Assembly (NCBI GenBank): GCA_031399085.1
Contig: JANNOQ010000033.1
Coordinates: 124,001 to 188,000 of the forward strand
Reading direction: 5' to 3'
Source: R-RK-3 sp031399085
Lineage (GTDB): Bacteria; Pseudomonadota; Alphaproteobacteria; Rhizobiales; Rhodomicrobiaceae
DNA length: 64,000 nucleotides
This document shows, piece after piece, positions 7,397 to 17,779 of this stretch. A model generated the notes under the pieces. The model saw only the letters and a list, made by a program, of their open reading frames with translations. It made no database searches and had not been told where the DNA came from. The translations under genes were made by a program, and so were the position numbers. Each line of letters starts with the position of its first letter. The first letter of the stretch is position 1.

Positions 7397-8782
7397 TCAA
7401 ACGGCGTCGGTGTCAGAGGGTCCCGGCAACAGCACCCTGCCCCAGCCCACAGACCGGCGCGGTTTAATGGCTTTGCGCATCCGCAGCGCCGCTTTCCGAC
7501 TCTCCGCGCTCTCCAACTGAGTTTGCTGGAATTCGAAACGGTCCGGCACGCGATTGAACGCAATTTTGGTCCCTGCGTATTGTAAGTTCTGCCCAAGCTG
7601 TGATGCGAGCGTCAGGGTTTCACGGCCATATTTGACATTCGCCCGGTCGATGGCGCTCCAAAGGTCTTCGCACCGATGGGTGAGCGACGTCTCGCGGTCG
7701 GCCCCCAGGAAAAGATCGTGCTGCCGCTCCGCGATGGCGACGAAATCAAACAGCCCCACTTGCACATGGCGAAAACTCGCCCGGCTCCCTGCTTTCGCCA
7801 CAAGGCCGGGCCACATCGCGTCGAGCCAGCTCAGGAAGACGAAACTGTCCTGCGTCGGGCTGAAGCGCACATGCGTCGTCCAGCCGCTTTGCCATTTATC
7901 GCCCGCCAGCATGAAGCCCCCCGCCGCCAGCCCGTAATGCCGCAGGCGAAAGGCGGCCTTCATCGCCAGCGTGCGCGCGACAAGGCGAGCCTTGGGCGCG
8001 GCGCGGCTGTCCGGGTCGAGCACGCGGCTGTGCCCGATCACGCTGCGCCCGGTCGCCAGGTCGGGGACATCGAAGCCGTGTAGGGCATACCAGAAGCGTT
8101 CGCCGCTGACGCTGCCCCAAATCGCGCGCGCATGTTTTGGCGAAAGCGCCCACAGACCCGCCACCGTATCCACTCCGGCCCGCGCCAGCCGGCGCCACAT
8201 TCGTTCGCCGATGCCGGGAAGATCGGTCAGGCGCAAATCGAGCAGCGGCCCCGGTAAATCCTCGCCGCGCAAAATCACCAACCCGTCCGGCTTCTGCAAA
8301 TCGGTGGCGATCTTGGCCAGCAAACTGCTTGGCGCGATGCCGATGGAGCTTTTCACATAAGCGCCGACGCGCGCGGCAATTCCCGCTTTGATCCGCCCGG
8401 CCAAAGCGGCGCTCGTCTCGGGCGTCTGCTCGCTTCGGTCGAGCTTGCAGGCCATCTCGTCGATCGACCAGACTTTGCTTACCGGGATATGCCGATCGAT
8501 TTCCTCGATGAGCCGGTGGTGATAATCCACATAGACATCGTGGCGCGCTGGAACGACGATCAGGCCGGGACAAAGCCGTTTGGCTTCGCGCAAGGGCGTG
8601 CCGGTCTTGACGCCGAAGCGTTTAGCTTCGTAGCTGGCCGCGATCGCGCAGGTCGAGTCGGTCATGATCGGAGCGACGGCGACGGGGCGTCCGCGCAAAT
8701 CCGGGTTTTCCTGCTGCTCGACGCTCGCGAAATAGCTGTTGAAGTCGATAAACAGATAGCGTGGGGGGCCGGCGGAGGTCAT
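7397..8782 (-). CDS. Y-family DNA polymerase (DinB/UmuC-like)
   Basis: A 461-residue translesion DNA polymerase. The palm motif FIDFNSYFASVEQQ carries the first catalytic Asp (the common form is DMDAFFASVE), and WSIDEMACKL carries the second acidic pair. A helix-hairpin-helix segment (LTDLPGIGERMWRRLARAG) lies around residue 190, and the little-finger region occupies the C-terminal half. Such enzymes copy past DNA lesions with low fidelity. The divergence from canonical DinB and the length suggest the UmuC/DinB-like proteins common in Hyphomicrobiales. A LexA box lies 29 bp upstream of the ATG, so SOS induction is expected. No imuA or dnaE2 partner is adjacent. Confidence 0.88.
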   Translation of the reverse strand: MTSAGPPRYLFIDFNSYFASVEQQENPDLRGRPVAVAPIMTDSTCAIAASYEAKRFGVKTGTPLREAKRLCPGLIVVPARHDVYVDYHHRLIEEIDRHIPVSKVWSIDEMACKLDRSEQTPETSAALAGRIKAGIAARVGAYVKSSIGIAPSSLLAKIATDLQKPDGLVILRGEDLPGPLLDLRLTDLPGIGERMWRRLARAGVDTVAGLWALSPKHARAIWGSVSGERFWYALHGFDVPDLATGRSVIGHSRVLDPDSRAAPKARLVARTLAMKAAFRLRHYGLAAGGFMLAGDKWQSGWTTHVRFSPTQDSFVFLSWLDAMWPGLVAKAGSRASFRHVQVGLFDFVAIAERQHDLFLGADRETSLTHRCEDLWSAIDRANVKYGRETLTLASQLGQNLQYAGTKIAFNRVPDRFEFQQTQLESAESRKAALRMRKAIKPRRSVGWGRVLLPGPSDTDAV

Positions 8783-8810
8783 GCGAGATGGTTCTGCTCA
8801 CAGTCACCTA

Positions 8811-8825
8811 GAACAAAAGCAGAAC
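8811..8825 (-). promoter_or_regulatory. Alphaproteobacterial LexA (SOS) box
   Basis: On the minus strand the sequence is GTTC-N7-GTTC, the direct-repeat operator known for LexA in alphaproteobacteria. It sits 29 bp before the polymerase start. GTTCTGCT at 8791-8798 is also an inverted repeat of AGCAGAAC at 8818-8825. Confidence 0.75.
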
Positions 8826-9050
8826 TATCGAGGCTTGTCTATCGCTAAAGCGCGGGCCGGCGGAGCTTGCCGGTGGGTGTAGAATCGGCCATTTTGCGCC
8901 CGCTCGGCTCCGAGGGGACCAGCCTGGAACACCCCGGCACAAGACCACCTGCGCCAAATTAGCTTCCGCCGTTAAATCTATCTTTTCGCAACCCGATATA
9001 CAGTCTTGTCGGAATGAACAATGACGGGTTAACGACGCTCGGGGAAGCGC

Positions 9051-9081
9051 CTTGGAAAACCCCTCATGCCTGCTTATTTAG
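9051..9081 (+). promoter_or_regulatory. Heat-shock (RpoH-like) promoter candidate for ftsH
   Basis: CTTGGA at 9051-9056 and CTTATTTAG at 9073-9081 are separated by 16 bp, resembling the CTTG/CYTATNT pattern described for alphaproteobacterial sigma-32. The ftsH ATG follows about 90 bp downstream. Confidence 0.4.
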
Positions 9082-9169
9082 TTTACCAAGACATGCACCC
9101 GGGTCTTAAGTTAGTGTAAGTCACGTGCCCAGCTCCCGCAAACCCGGGTCATTTGCGTAGAAGGAAGTC

Positions 9170-11101
<1,932 letters not shown>

Positions 11102-11162
11102 CGCCGTTCTGCAGCAGGCAGCGCGAATGCCGCTAAGCCTACGAAATCGACGATACACGATG

Positions 11163-11196
11163 CTGCGCTGGGCTAATCCCCGGCGCAGTTTTTTTT
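11163..11196 (+). terminator. Rho-independent terminator after ftsH
   Basis: CTGCGCTGGG at 11163-11172 pairs with CCCCGGCGCAG at 11178-11188, followed by eight T residues. Confidence 0.85.
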
Positions 11197-11244
11197 GCCA
11201 AACAGGCGCGACTAGACAGGTTGGCGGGGACGGCTGATATACGC

Positions 11245-11982
11245 ATGAGAATAAAGTCCGAACTCAATCCTGGAGCGGGAGCCGTGGCTCAGCGAGGTCG
11301 AACCGAGCTTCGCAATAGCAAAGACCGTCGCAAAGGACTGCCGTCCGCGCAGTCGGACGATGCAAGCGAGCCGTTGCGCACTGGGTCTACAGCGCCCCGG
11401 ATATCTGACCATCTGAGCATCGAGGCGGCGATTGGCGCCCAAGTGCGGCGGCTGCGGAAAAAGCACGACATGACGGTGATGGAGCTTGCCAAGCAGAGCG
11501 GTTTGTCGATCGGGATGCTATCGAAGATCGAGAACGGCACGACCTCGCCGTCGCTTACAACGCTTCAAGTGCTGGCGCAGGCGCTCAACGTTCCCATCAC
11601 CTCCTTCTTCATCCAATTCGAGGAGCGGCGCGATATTACCTTCGTCGAGGCGGGCCGGGGGCTGACGATCGAGCGGCGCGGGACGAAAGCGGGCCACCGC
11701 TACCAGCTACTCGGCCATTCGCTGCGCGGCGACCTGGTGGTCGAGCCTTATCTGATTACGCTGATGGAGAATGCCCAGCCCTATCCGGCCTTCCAGCATG
11801 CCGGCACGGAGTTCATCTATATGCTACACGGGGAGGTGGTCTACCGGCACGGCGATAAGAGCTATCTGCTGCGGCCGGGTGACTCGATTTTCTTCGATGC
11901 CGCCGCGCCGCACGGGCCTGAGGAATTACGTATTCTGCCCATGCAGTTTTTATCGATTATCGTCTATCCGCGGGACGGATGA
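11245..11982 (+). CDS. Xre-family regulator with cupin sensor, likely controls methylamine operon
   Basis: A 245-residue two-domain transcription factor. The first 60 residues are polar and probably disordered. Residues about 60-120 form a Cro/C1 helix-turn-helix (AAIGAQVRRLRKKHDMTVME through LSIGMLSKIENG). The C-terminal 120 residues form a small cupin barrel (HAGTEFIYMLHGEVVY and LRPGDSIFFDAAAPHGP). Proteins of this layout usually sense a small ligand in the cupin. The gene lies directly upstream of mgsA on the same strand, a position seen for such regulators beside N-methylglutamate clusters. Direct repeats in the 126-bp gap are candidate operators. A GTG at 11284 behind GGAGCGGGAG is an alternative start. 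Confidence 0.9.
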   Translation: MRIKSELNPGAGAVAQRGRTELRNSKDRRKGLPSAQSDDASEPLRTGSTAPRISDHLSIEAAIGAQVRRLRKKHDMTVMELAKQSGLSIGMLSKIENGTTSPSLTTLQVLAQALNVPITSFFIQFEERRDITFVEAGRGLTIERRGTKAGHRYQLLGHSLRGDLVVEPYLITLMENAQPYPAFQHAGTEFIYMLHGEVVYRHGDKSYLLRPGDSIFFDAAAPHGPEELRILPMQFLSIIVYPRDG

Positions 11983-12032
11983 CGCCCAAGGCCGGACCGG
12001 AGCGCGGCAAACTTTCCCCACAAGAAAAAAAG

Positions 12033-12045
12033 TTTCACGTTGGTT
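12033..12045 (+). repeat. Direct repeat copy 1 (candidate operator)
   Basis: TTTCACGTTGGTT overlaps the -35 box of the predicted mgs promoter. It matches the copy at 12094 in 12 of 13 positions and lies 61 bp upstream of it. Confidence 0.6.
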
Positions 12046-12072
12046 GACCCGTTGCTTCGTTGACGATAGGGT
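12044..12072 (+). promoter_or_regulatory. Predicted promoter of the mgsABC operon
   Basis: TTGACC at 12044-12049 and TAGGGT at 12067-12072 are separated by 17 bp. The -10 box is weak (three of six consensus positions), which suits an activated promoter. Confidence 0.4.
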
Positions 12073-12093
12073 GGCTGGGTTTCCTTAACCCAA

Positions 12094-12106
12094 TTTCACG
12101 CTGGTT
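12094..12106 (+). repeat. Direct repeat copy 2 (candidate operator)
   Basis: TTTCACGCTGGTT ends two bases before the mgsA ATG and occupies the place where a Shine-Dalgarno sequence would be; none is visible. With copy 1 it brackets the predicted transcription start. Confidence 0.6.
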
Positions 12107-12108
12107 CC

Positions 12109-13008
12109 ATGTGCGGCATCGTCGGTTTATTTCTGAAAGACTTGACCCTTCAGCCTGAACTCGGGCGTCATTTGGCGGCGATGCTGGAAGTGATGTGCGA
12201 TCGCGGACCGGACAGCGCAGGTTTCGCCGTTTATAGCGACGAGCATCCAGGCCGGGTCAAGATGACCGTGCGGTCGGCGGGCGCGGCTTGGTCCTCCGCA
12301 AAATTGGTTGGCGATTTGGGTGAACGGCTCGGGGAAGCTGTCGCCCATGAAGACCATAATGGCCACACCGTTCTGCTCATCCCCGCAGCTTCCGTTGACG
12401 CCGCCCGCGCGTTTATCGAGGCGGGTTCCGATTGGGTGATCGTCGGATCGGGCCGCCACATGGAGATTTTCAAGGGCGTCGGTTCGCCGAGCGCCGTGTC
12501 GAAAAATTTCGACCTTGCCGCGATGACCGGGACGCATGGCATCGGCCACACCCGCATGGCGACGGAATCCGCCGTCACCGTCGACGGATCGCACCCCTAT
12601 TCGACCGGGCTCGACCAATGCCTTGTGCACAACGGCTCGCTCTCCAATCACAACGATCTGCGCCGCCGGCTGATCCGCAAGGGCCAGCGCTTTCAGACCG
12701 AGAACGATTCCGAAGTTGCCGCCGGCTATCTGACCTGGCGGCTGTCCGAAGGCGCGACCCTAAGCGAAGCGCTGGAGGCCTCGCTGCACGATCTGGACGG
12801 ATTTTTCACCTTCGTCGTGGGTACGGCGAACGGCTTCGGCGTGTTGCGCGACGCGATCGCGTGCAAGCCGGCTGTCCTTGCTGAAACGGATCAATTCGTG
12901 GCCTTCGCCTCCGAATACCGCGCGCTGACGGTGCTGCCCGGCATCGAGACCGCCAATGTCTGGGAGCCGGAGCCGGCGACGGTGTATTTTTGGGAGCGGG
13001 CGGCGTGA
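12109..13008 (+). CDS. mgsA: N-methylglutamate synthase subunit A (class II glutamine amidotransferase domain)
   Basis: A 299-residue protein beginning MCGIVGLF, so Cys2 is the N-terminal nucleophile of class II amidotransferases once Met1 is removed. The conserved segments RGPDSAGF, GHTRMATES and DQCLVHNGSLSNH line the amide-binding site. In the three-subunit N-methylglutamate synthase, homologous to pieces of glutamate synthase, this subunit is thought to release methylamine from gamma-glutamylmethylamide or glutamate-linked donors. It is first in the operon and overlaps mgsB by 4 nt. Assignment rests on domain plus the complete mgs/gmaS/mgd context. Confidence 0.93.
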   Translation: MCGIVGLFLKDLTLQPELGRHLAAMLEVMCDRGPDSAGFAVYSDEHPGRVKMTVRSAGAAWSSAKLVGDLGERLGEAVAHEDHNGHTVLLIPAASVDAARAFIEAGSDWVIVGSGRHMEIFKGVGSPSAVSKNFDLAAMTGTHGIGHTRMATESAVTVDGSHPYSTGLDQCLVHNGSLSNHNDLRRRLIRKGQRFQTENDSEVAAGYLTWRLSEGATLSEALEASLHDLDGFFTFVVGTANGFGVLRDAIACKPAVLAETDQFVAFASEYRALTVLPGIETANVWEPEPATVYFWERAA

Positions 13009-13688
13009 GGGTCTTCGACCTTGGAGCGGCTCCCTTGCGCGATCTCAACCGGTCGCTGCATCAATTGCCGAAAGCGGAAACGCAGGGCTGGAGGATCATC
13101 AATCCCAAGGGGCAGCACGCCATCGCCTGCGGCATCGATGCGCCGATCACCGTCGAGATCGACGGCCATGTCGGCTATTACTGCGCAGGCATGAACCAAT
13201 CGGCGCGCGTGCTCATCAACGGCAATGCGGGGCAAGGCGTGGCGGAGAATATGATGTCCGGTGTGGTGCATGTGCGGGGCGATGCCAGCCAATCCGCGGG
13301 TGCCACCGGGCATGGCGGTCTGCTCATCATCGACGGCAAGGCGTCCGCGCGCTGCGGCATTTCGCTCAAGGGGCTCGACATCGTCGTCAAAGGCTCGATC
13401 GGGCCGATGAGCGGTTTCATGGCGCAGGCCGGGCGCATCGTGGTTTTGGGCGACGCGGGCGAAGCGCTCGGCGATTCCATTTACGAGGCGGAGATTTTTG
13501 TTCAAGGCACGGTCAAAAGTCTCGGCGCGGATTGCATCGAGAAGCCTTTGGACGCGCTGTCGAGCGAGCGTTTGAACGCGCTCCTGTCGCAAGCGGGGAT
13601 CGAAGACTTGCAGGCGCAGGATTTCCGCCGCTACGGCTCAGAGCGCGAGCTTTATCATTTCAAGTCGCAAAATGTGGGGGCTTATTGA
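13005..13688 (+). CDS. mgsB: N-methylglutamate synthase subunit B (GXGXG domain)
   Basis: A 227-residue protein built of the right-handed beta-helix (GXGXG) domain found at the C terminus of the large subunit of glutamate synthase. The repeated Gly-rich turns are visible (GNAGQGVAENMMSG, GDASQSAGATGHGG, AGRIVVLGDAGEALGDS). The domain is structural and positions the other subunits. The GTG start at 13005 overlaps the mgsA stop in GTGA, indicating translational coupling; it also shares one base with mgsC. The frame is open a little further upstream to a TTG at 12990, which is not needed. Confidence 0.92.
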   Translation: MRVFDLGAAPLRDLNRSLHQLPKAETQGWRIINPKGQHAIACGIDAPITVEIDGHVGYYCAGMNQSARVLINGNAGQGVAENMMSGVVHVRGDASQSAGATGHGGLLIIDGKASARCGISLKGLDIVVKGSIGPMSGFMAQAGRIVVLGDAGEALGDSIYEAEIFVQGTVKSLGADCIEKPLDALSSERLNALLSQAGIEDLQAQDFRRYGSERELYHFKSQNVGAY

Positions 13689-15028
13689 TGACCGAGCGGC
13701 CTCGCCCATCCGTCACGCTCCCCAGAGAGTCAGCCACCTTCGACCGCGCCGCCATCGCCGAAATCCAGCGGGCGGCCGCAACCGGCATTTATGATATTCG
13801 CGGTTTTGGCGCCAAGCGCCGCCTGCCGCATTTCGACGACCTGCTGTTTCTCGGCGCAAGCATTTCCCGCTATCCGCTCGAAGGCTATCGCGAACGCTGC
13901 GGCACCGACGTGGTGCTTGGCGAGCGCTTTGCCAAAAAGCCCATCGTGCTGAAAATCCCGATAACGATTGCCGGAATGAGCTTTGGCTCCTTGTCGCTCA
14001 CCGCCAAGGAAGCGCTCGGCCGGGGCGCATCCGAGGTCGGCACCAGCACGACGACCGGCGACGGCGGCATGACGGCGGAGGAGCGCGAACATTCCTCGCT
14101 GCTGGTCTATCAGCTCCTGCCCTCGCGCTATGGCATGAACCCGGACGATCTGCGCAAGGCCGACGCCATCGAGATCGTCATCGGTCAGGGCGCCAAGCCG
14201 GGCGGCGGCGGCATGTTGCTCGGGCAAAAAATCTCCAAGCGCGTCGCCGAGATGCGCACCCTGCCGGAGGGCATCGACCAGCGCTCCGCCTGCCGGCATC
14301 CCGACTGGACTGGCCCCGACGATCTGGAAATCAAAATCCACGAATTGCGCGAAATCACGGACTGGGAGAAGCCGATCTACATCAAGATCGGCGCCAGCCG
14401 CCCCTATTACGATACCGCCCTCGCGGTCAAAGCCGGGGCTGACGTCGTCGTGCTCGACGGGATGCAGGGCGGCACCGGCGCGACGCAGGAGGTGTTCATC
14501 GAGCATGTCGGCATTCCGACGCTGGCGGCGATCCGTCCCGCTGTTCGGGCGCTGCAAGAGCTCGAAATGCATCGCAAAGTGCCGCTAATCGTCTCGGGCG
14601 GCATCCGCAACGGCGCCGATGTCGCCAAGGCGCTGGCGCTCGGCGCGGATGCGGTGTCGATCGGGACGGCCGCGCTGATCGCGCTGGGCGACAACAGCCC
14701 GCATCTGGAGGCCGAATACGCCAAGCTTGGAACGACGGCAGGCGCCTATGACGACTGGCATGAGGGCCGCGATCCAGCCGGGATTTCGACGCAAGACCCG
14801 AAATTGTGGAAGCGGCTCGACCCGATCAAGGGCGGCCAGCGTCTGGCGAATTATTTGCGGGTTCTCACGCTGGAGGCGCAGACGCTCGCGCGCGCTTGCG
14901 GTAAATCGCATGTGCATAATCTGGAACCAGAAGACCTCGTCGCGCTGACGGTGGAGGCGGCGGCCATGGCGGGCGTGCCGCTCGCCGGGACGAGCTGGAT
15001 ACCGGGGAGCGACAATGGGAAATTCTAA
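13688..15028 (+). CDS. mgsC: N-methylglutamate synthase subunit C (FMN glutamate-synthase domain)
   Basis: A 446-residue TIM-barrel protein equivalent to the FMN and catalytic domain of glutamate synthase. Features include MSFGSLSLTAKEALGRGA, the phosphate-binding GQGAKPGGGGMLLG, DGMQGGTGATQ and VSGGIRNGADVAKALALGA. It performs the synthase step that joins methylamine nitrogen to the glutamate skeleton. The cysteine cluster that binds an iron-sulfur centre in true glutamate synthase is not visible; only an isolated Cys in SACRHPD remains. The ATG overlaps the mgsB stop by one base (TGATG). Confidence 0.93.
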   Translation: MTERPRPSVTLPRESATFDRAAIAEIQRAAATGIYDIRGFGAKRRLPHFDDLLFLGASISRYPLEGYRERCGTDVVLGERFAKKPIVLKIPITIAGMSFGSLSLTAKEALGRGASEVGTSTTTGDGGMTAEEREHSSLLVYQLLPSRYGMNPDDLRKADAIEIVIGQGAKPGGGGMLLGQKISKRVAEMRTLPEGIDQRSACRHPDWTGPDDLEIKIHELREITDWEKPIYIKIGASRPYYDTALAVKAGADVVVLDGMQGGTGATQEVFIEHVGIPTLAAIRPAVRALQELEMHRKVPLIVSGGIRNGADVAKALALGADAVSIGTAALIALGDNSPHLEAEYAKLGTTAGAYDDWHEGRDPAGISTQDPKLWKRLDPIKGGQRLANYLRVLTLEAQTLARACGKSHVHNLEPEDLVALTVEAAAMAGVPLAGTSWIPGSDNGKF

Positions 15029-15073
15029 AGGTGGGAAGGTGATCTAGATGCAGCCCCCCGCCACAATCACAAT

Positions 15074-15153
15074 GTCATCCCCGCGTAAGCGGGGGATCCA
15101 TTACTCCGCAGCGGCCCCGGTGTTGACTGGATCCCCGCTTACGCGGGGATGAC
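15074..15153. repeat. Palindromic intergenic repeat, family A
   Basis: GTCATCCCCGCGTAAGCGGG beginning at 15074 is the inverse of CCCGCTTACGCGGGGATGAC ending at 15153, and the arms extend inward through GGATCCA and TGGATC. About 27 bp separate the arms. A diverged copy occurs at 60737-60817. It lies between mgsC and gmaS and may form a strong hairpin in the message. Confidence 0.85.
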
Positions 15154-15203
15154 GAAAAACGGGCCTGACTGATAAGGCTGTAAGTATGGGGCGGGAGGAG
15201 CGA

Positions 15204-16508
15204 ATGGCGATGGATCTCGAACAGGCTGCATCCGAGAAGGGCATCAAATATTTTCTGATCTCCTTCATCGACCTCTTCGGCGTGATGCGGGCCAAGCTGG
15301 TGCCGGCCGCCGCCATTGGCGCCATGGCGAGGGACGGTGCGGGATTTGCCGGCTTTGCCGCCTGGCTCGACATGACGCCCGCCAATTCCGACATGTTCGC
15401 CATTCCCGACCCGGACAGCCTGATCCAACTGCCATGGAAGCGCGAGGTCGGCTGGCTCGCCGCCGATTTGTGGATGGATGGCAAGCCGGTCGGCCAGGCG
15501 CCGCGCAATGTTTTGAAGTCATTGGTTGCGAAAGCGGCGCAGCAAGGTCTTGAGATGAAGACCGGCGTCGAATGCGAATATTTCATCATCCAGGCCGACG
15601 GCTCGGCGATCTCCGATACGCGCGACACGCAATCCAAGCCCTGCTACGACCAGCAGGCGCTGATGCGCCGCTACGATCTTATCAGCGAGATTTGCGACTC
15701 GATGCTGGAACTCGGCTGGGGGCCGTATCAGAACGACCATGAGGACGGCAACGGCCAGTTCGAGATGAACTGGGATTACGACTCGGCGCTGAAGACCGCC
15801 GACAAGCACGCCTTCTTTAAATATATGGTCAAGGCGCTGGCGGAAAAGCACAATTTGCGCGCGACCTTCATGCCAAAGCCCTTCGCGCATCTCACCGGCA
15901 ACGGCACGCATTGCCATATCTCGCTCTGGGACGAGGCGGGGCGGAACAGATTTTCGGACGAGCAAGGCGAGCTTGGACTTTCGGCGACCGCCTATACCTT
16001 TATGGGCGGCGTCATGCACTCGGCCGATGCGCTTTGCGCCATCCTTAACCCGACAGTGAATTCCTATAAGCGGCTGAACGCGCCGGTGACGCTGTCAGGC
16101 GCAACATGGTCGCCGAACACCATCACCTATGGCGGCAATAACCGCACGCACATGATCCGCATCCCCGACAAGGGCCGCTTCGAATTGCGGCTCGCGGACG
16201 GGGCGACCAACCCCTACCTCATGCCCGCCAGCATCCTCGGCGCCGGCCTCGACGGCATCAAAATGGCTCGCCCGCCGGGCAAGCGGCTGGACATCAACAT
16301 GTATACCGAGGGCCATCTCGTGGAGGGCGCGCGTTCGCTGCCGCTCAACTTGCTCGACGCCTTGCGGGCGCTAGAGAAGAGTTCCGTGCTTCGCGAAAGC
16401 CTGGGCGGCGAACTGATCGACGCTTTCGTCAAACTGAAAAAGGCGGAATGGGCGGATTATGCCCGCCATCTCACTGATTGGGAGCGCCAGACAACGCTGG
16501 ACTGCTAA
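15204..16508 (+). CDS. gmaS: Gamma-glutamylmethylamide synthetase
   Basis: A 434-residue member of the glutamine synthetase superfamily (type III-like GlnA). It joins methylamine to the gamma-carboxyl of glutamate using ATP. Catalytic-core motifs are visible: ECEYFI (metal-binding Glu), NDHEDGNGQFEMNWDYD, HLTGNGTHCHISLWD, and NRTHMIRI followed by RFELRLADGATNPYL. The N terminus KGIKYFLISFIDLFGVMRAK is characteristic of GmaS-like proteins. True glutamine synthetase is not excluded by motifs alone, but the flanking mgs and mgd genes make methylamine the substrate. GGAGG five bases before 15204 decides the start. Confidence 0.93.
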   Translation: MAMDLEQAASEKGIKYFLISFIDLFGVMRAKLVPAAAIGAMARDGAGFAGFAAWLDMTPANSDMFAIPDPDSLIQLPWKREVGWLAADLWMDGKPVGQAPRNVLKSLVAKAAQQGLEMKTGVECEYFIIQADGSAISDTRDTQSKPCYDQQALMRRYDLISEICDSMLELGWGPYQNDHEDGNGQFEMNWDYDSALKTADKHAFFKYMVKALAEKHNLRATFMPKPFAHLTGNGTHCHISLWDEAGRNRFSDEQGELGLSATAYTFMGGVMHSADALCAILNPTVNSYKRLNAPVTLSGATWSPNTITYGGNNRTHMIRIPDKGRFELRLADGATNPYLMPASILGAGLDGIKMARPPGKRLDINMYTEGHLVEGARSLPLNLLDALRALEKSSVLRESLGGELIDAFVKLKKAEWADYARHLTDWERQTTLDC

Positions 16509-16537
16509 CTCCGCGTTTGGCGACATAAGGTCATCAC

Positions 16538-17779
16538 ATGCCCCTTGCCCTGCTGCGTTACGGGCTGAGCCGAAAGCACAAGCCCTGGCGGCTGATTCCG
16601 CCGACGCCCGAATTGCAAACATCCTATGACGTGGTGATCATTGGCGGCGGCGGGCATGGGCTGGCGGCGGCGTATTATCTGGCCAAGCTGCACGGGATCA
16701 AAAATGTCGCCGTCTTTGAGAAGGGCTATCTCGGCGGCGGCAATACCGCGCGCAACACCACCATCATCCGCTCCAATTATCTGACGCCGGAAGGCGTCAA
16801 ATTCTACGATGAGAGCATGAAGCTGTTTCGCGGGCTCTCGACGGAGCTTGGCATCAACCTGATGTATTCCGAGCGCGGCCACCTGACGCTTGCCCATACC
16901 GATGAGGCCGTGCGCACCATGCGCTGGCGCGCCGAGGTCAACAAGCATATGGGCGTGCGATCCGAGCTGGTCGGCGTGGAGGAGATCGCGAAACTCTGCC
17001 CGCAGCTCAACCTGTCGCGCGATGTTCGCTTGCCAATCCTCGCCGCGCTCTATCATCCACCAGGCGCCATCGCCCGCCACGACGCGGTCGCCTGGGGTTA
17101 CGCCCATCAGGCGGCAAAGCTGGGCGTCGAGATCCATCAGCAAACCAAAGTCACCGGGCTGCGGATCGAGAATAATCGCGTCGAAGGGGTGATCACCAGC
17201 CGGGGCGCGGTGAAGGCGGGAAACGTGCTGCAAGCCGTCGCGGGGCATTCCTCGCTGGTCGCGGCGCTCGCAAAAATCAAACTGCCGATCCGCACCGTTC
17301 CGCTTCAGGCCTGCGTGTCGGAACCGCTCAAGCCGTTCCTCGACAAAATCATCGTTTCGGCCAGCCTGCACGCCTATGTCAGCCAATCAGCGCGCGGCGA
17401 ATTGGTCATGGGCGGCGCGACCGACCCCTATCCGCTCTACAGCACCCGCTCGACGCTCGAATTCATGGAGACGCTGATGCCGGACCTGCTGGAATTGTTC
17501 CCATTCCTCGGCCCCGTCCGGGTCTTGCGCCAATGGGCTGGCCTTGCGGATATGACGCCAGACTTCTCGCCGGTGATGGGTCTGACGCCGGTGAAGAATT
17601 ATTTCATCGACGCCGGCTGGGGCACCTGGGGTTTCAAGGCGACGCCGATTGCCGGGAAAATCATGGCCGAAGCCGTGGCAAACGGCGTACAGCCGGAGTT
17701 GATCGCCAAATTCGGGCTGGAGCGCTTCGACCGCTTCGACCAGGTCGGCGAACGCGGCGCGGCGTCGGTGGGGCATTAG
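16538..17779 (+). CDS. mgdA: N-methylglutamate dehydrogenase subunit A (sarcosine oxidase beta-like)
   Basis: A 413-residue flavoprotein of the D-amino-acid/sarcosine oxidase family. The FAD-binding motif YDVVIIGGGGHGLAAAYYLA begins at residue 30, followed by GGGNTARNTTIIRSNY. The segment GAIARHDAVAWGYAHQA near residue 180 contains the His reported to hold FMN covalently in heterotetrameric sarcosine oxidase. The C terminus has GWGTWGFKATPIAGK. It oxidises the N-methyl group of N-methylglutamate together with MgdBCD. It follows gmaS by 29 bp and abuts mgdB without a gap. Confidence 0.93.
   Translation: MPLALLRYGLSRKHKPWRLIPPTPELQTSYDVVIIGGGGHGLAAAYYLAKLHGIKNVAVFEKGYLGGGNTARNTTIIRSNYLTPEGVKFYDESMKLFRGLSTELGINLMYSERGHLTLAHTDEAVRTMRWRAEVNKHMGVRSELVGVEEIAKLCPQLNLSRDVRLPILAALYHPPGAIARHDAVAWGYAHQAAKLGVEIHQQTKVTGLRIENNRVEGVITSRGAVKAGNVLQAVAGHSSLVAALAKIKLPIRTVPLQACVSEPLKPFLDKIIVSASLHAYVSQSARGELVMGGATDPYPLYSTRSTLEFMETLMPDLLELFPFLGPVRVLRQWAGLADMTPDFSPVMGLTPVKNYFIDAGWGTWGFKATPIAGKIMAEAVANGVQPELIAKFGLERFDRFDQVGERGAASVGH

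Larger units (their letters stand above)
8783..9169. other. Intergenic region between polymerase and ftsH
   Basis: These 387 bp separate two divergent genes. They hold the LexA box on the left and a heat-shock-like promoter on the right. No open frame with a credible start or ribosome-binding site is visible. Confidence 0.6.

Noticed and set aside
12956..13687. Extended reading frame upstream of mgsC
   Set aside because: It runs through mgsB in another frame; the ATG at 13688 overlaps the mgsB stop and gives the expected protein.
15074..15153. Family A palindrome as ends of an insertion sequence
   Set aside because: No transposase or target-site duplication is visible and the centre is only about 27 bp.
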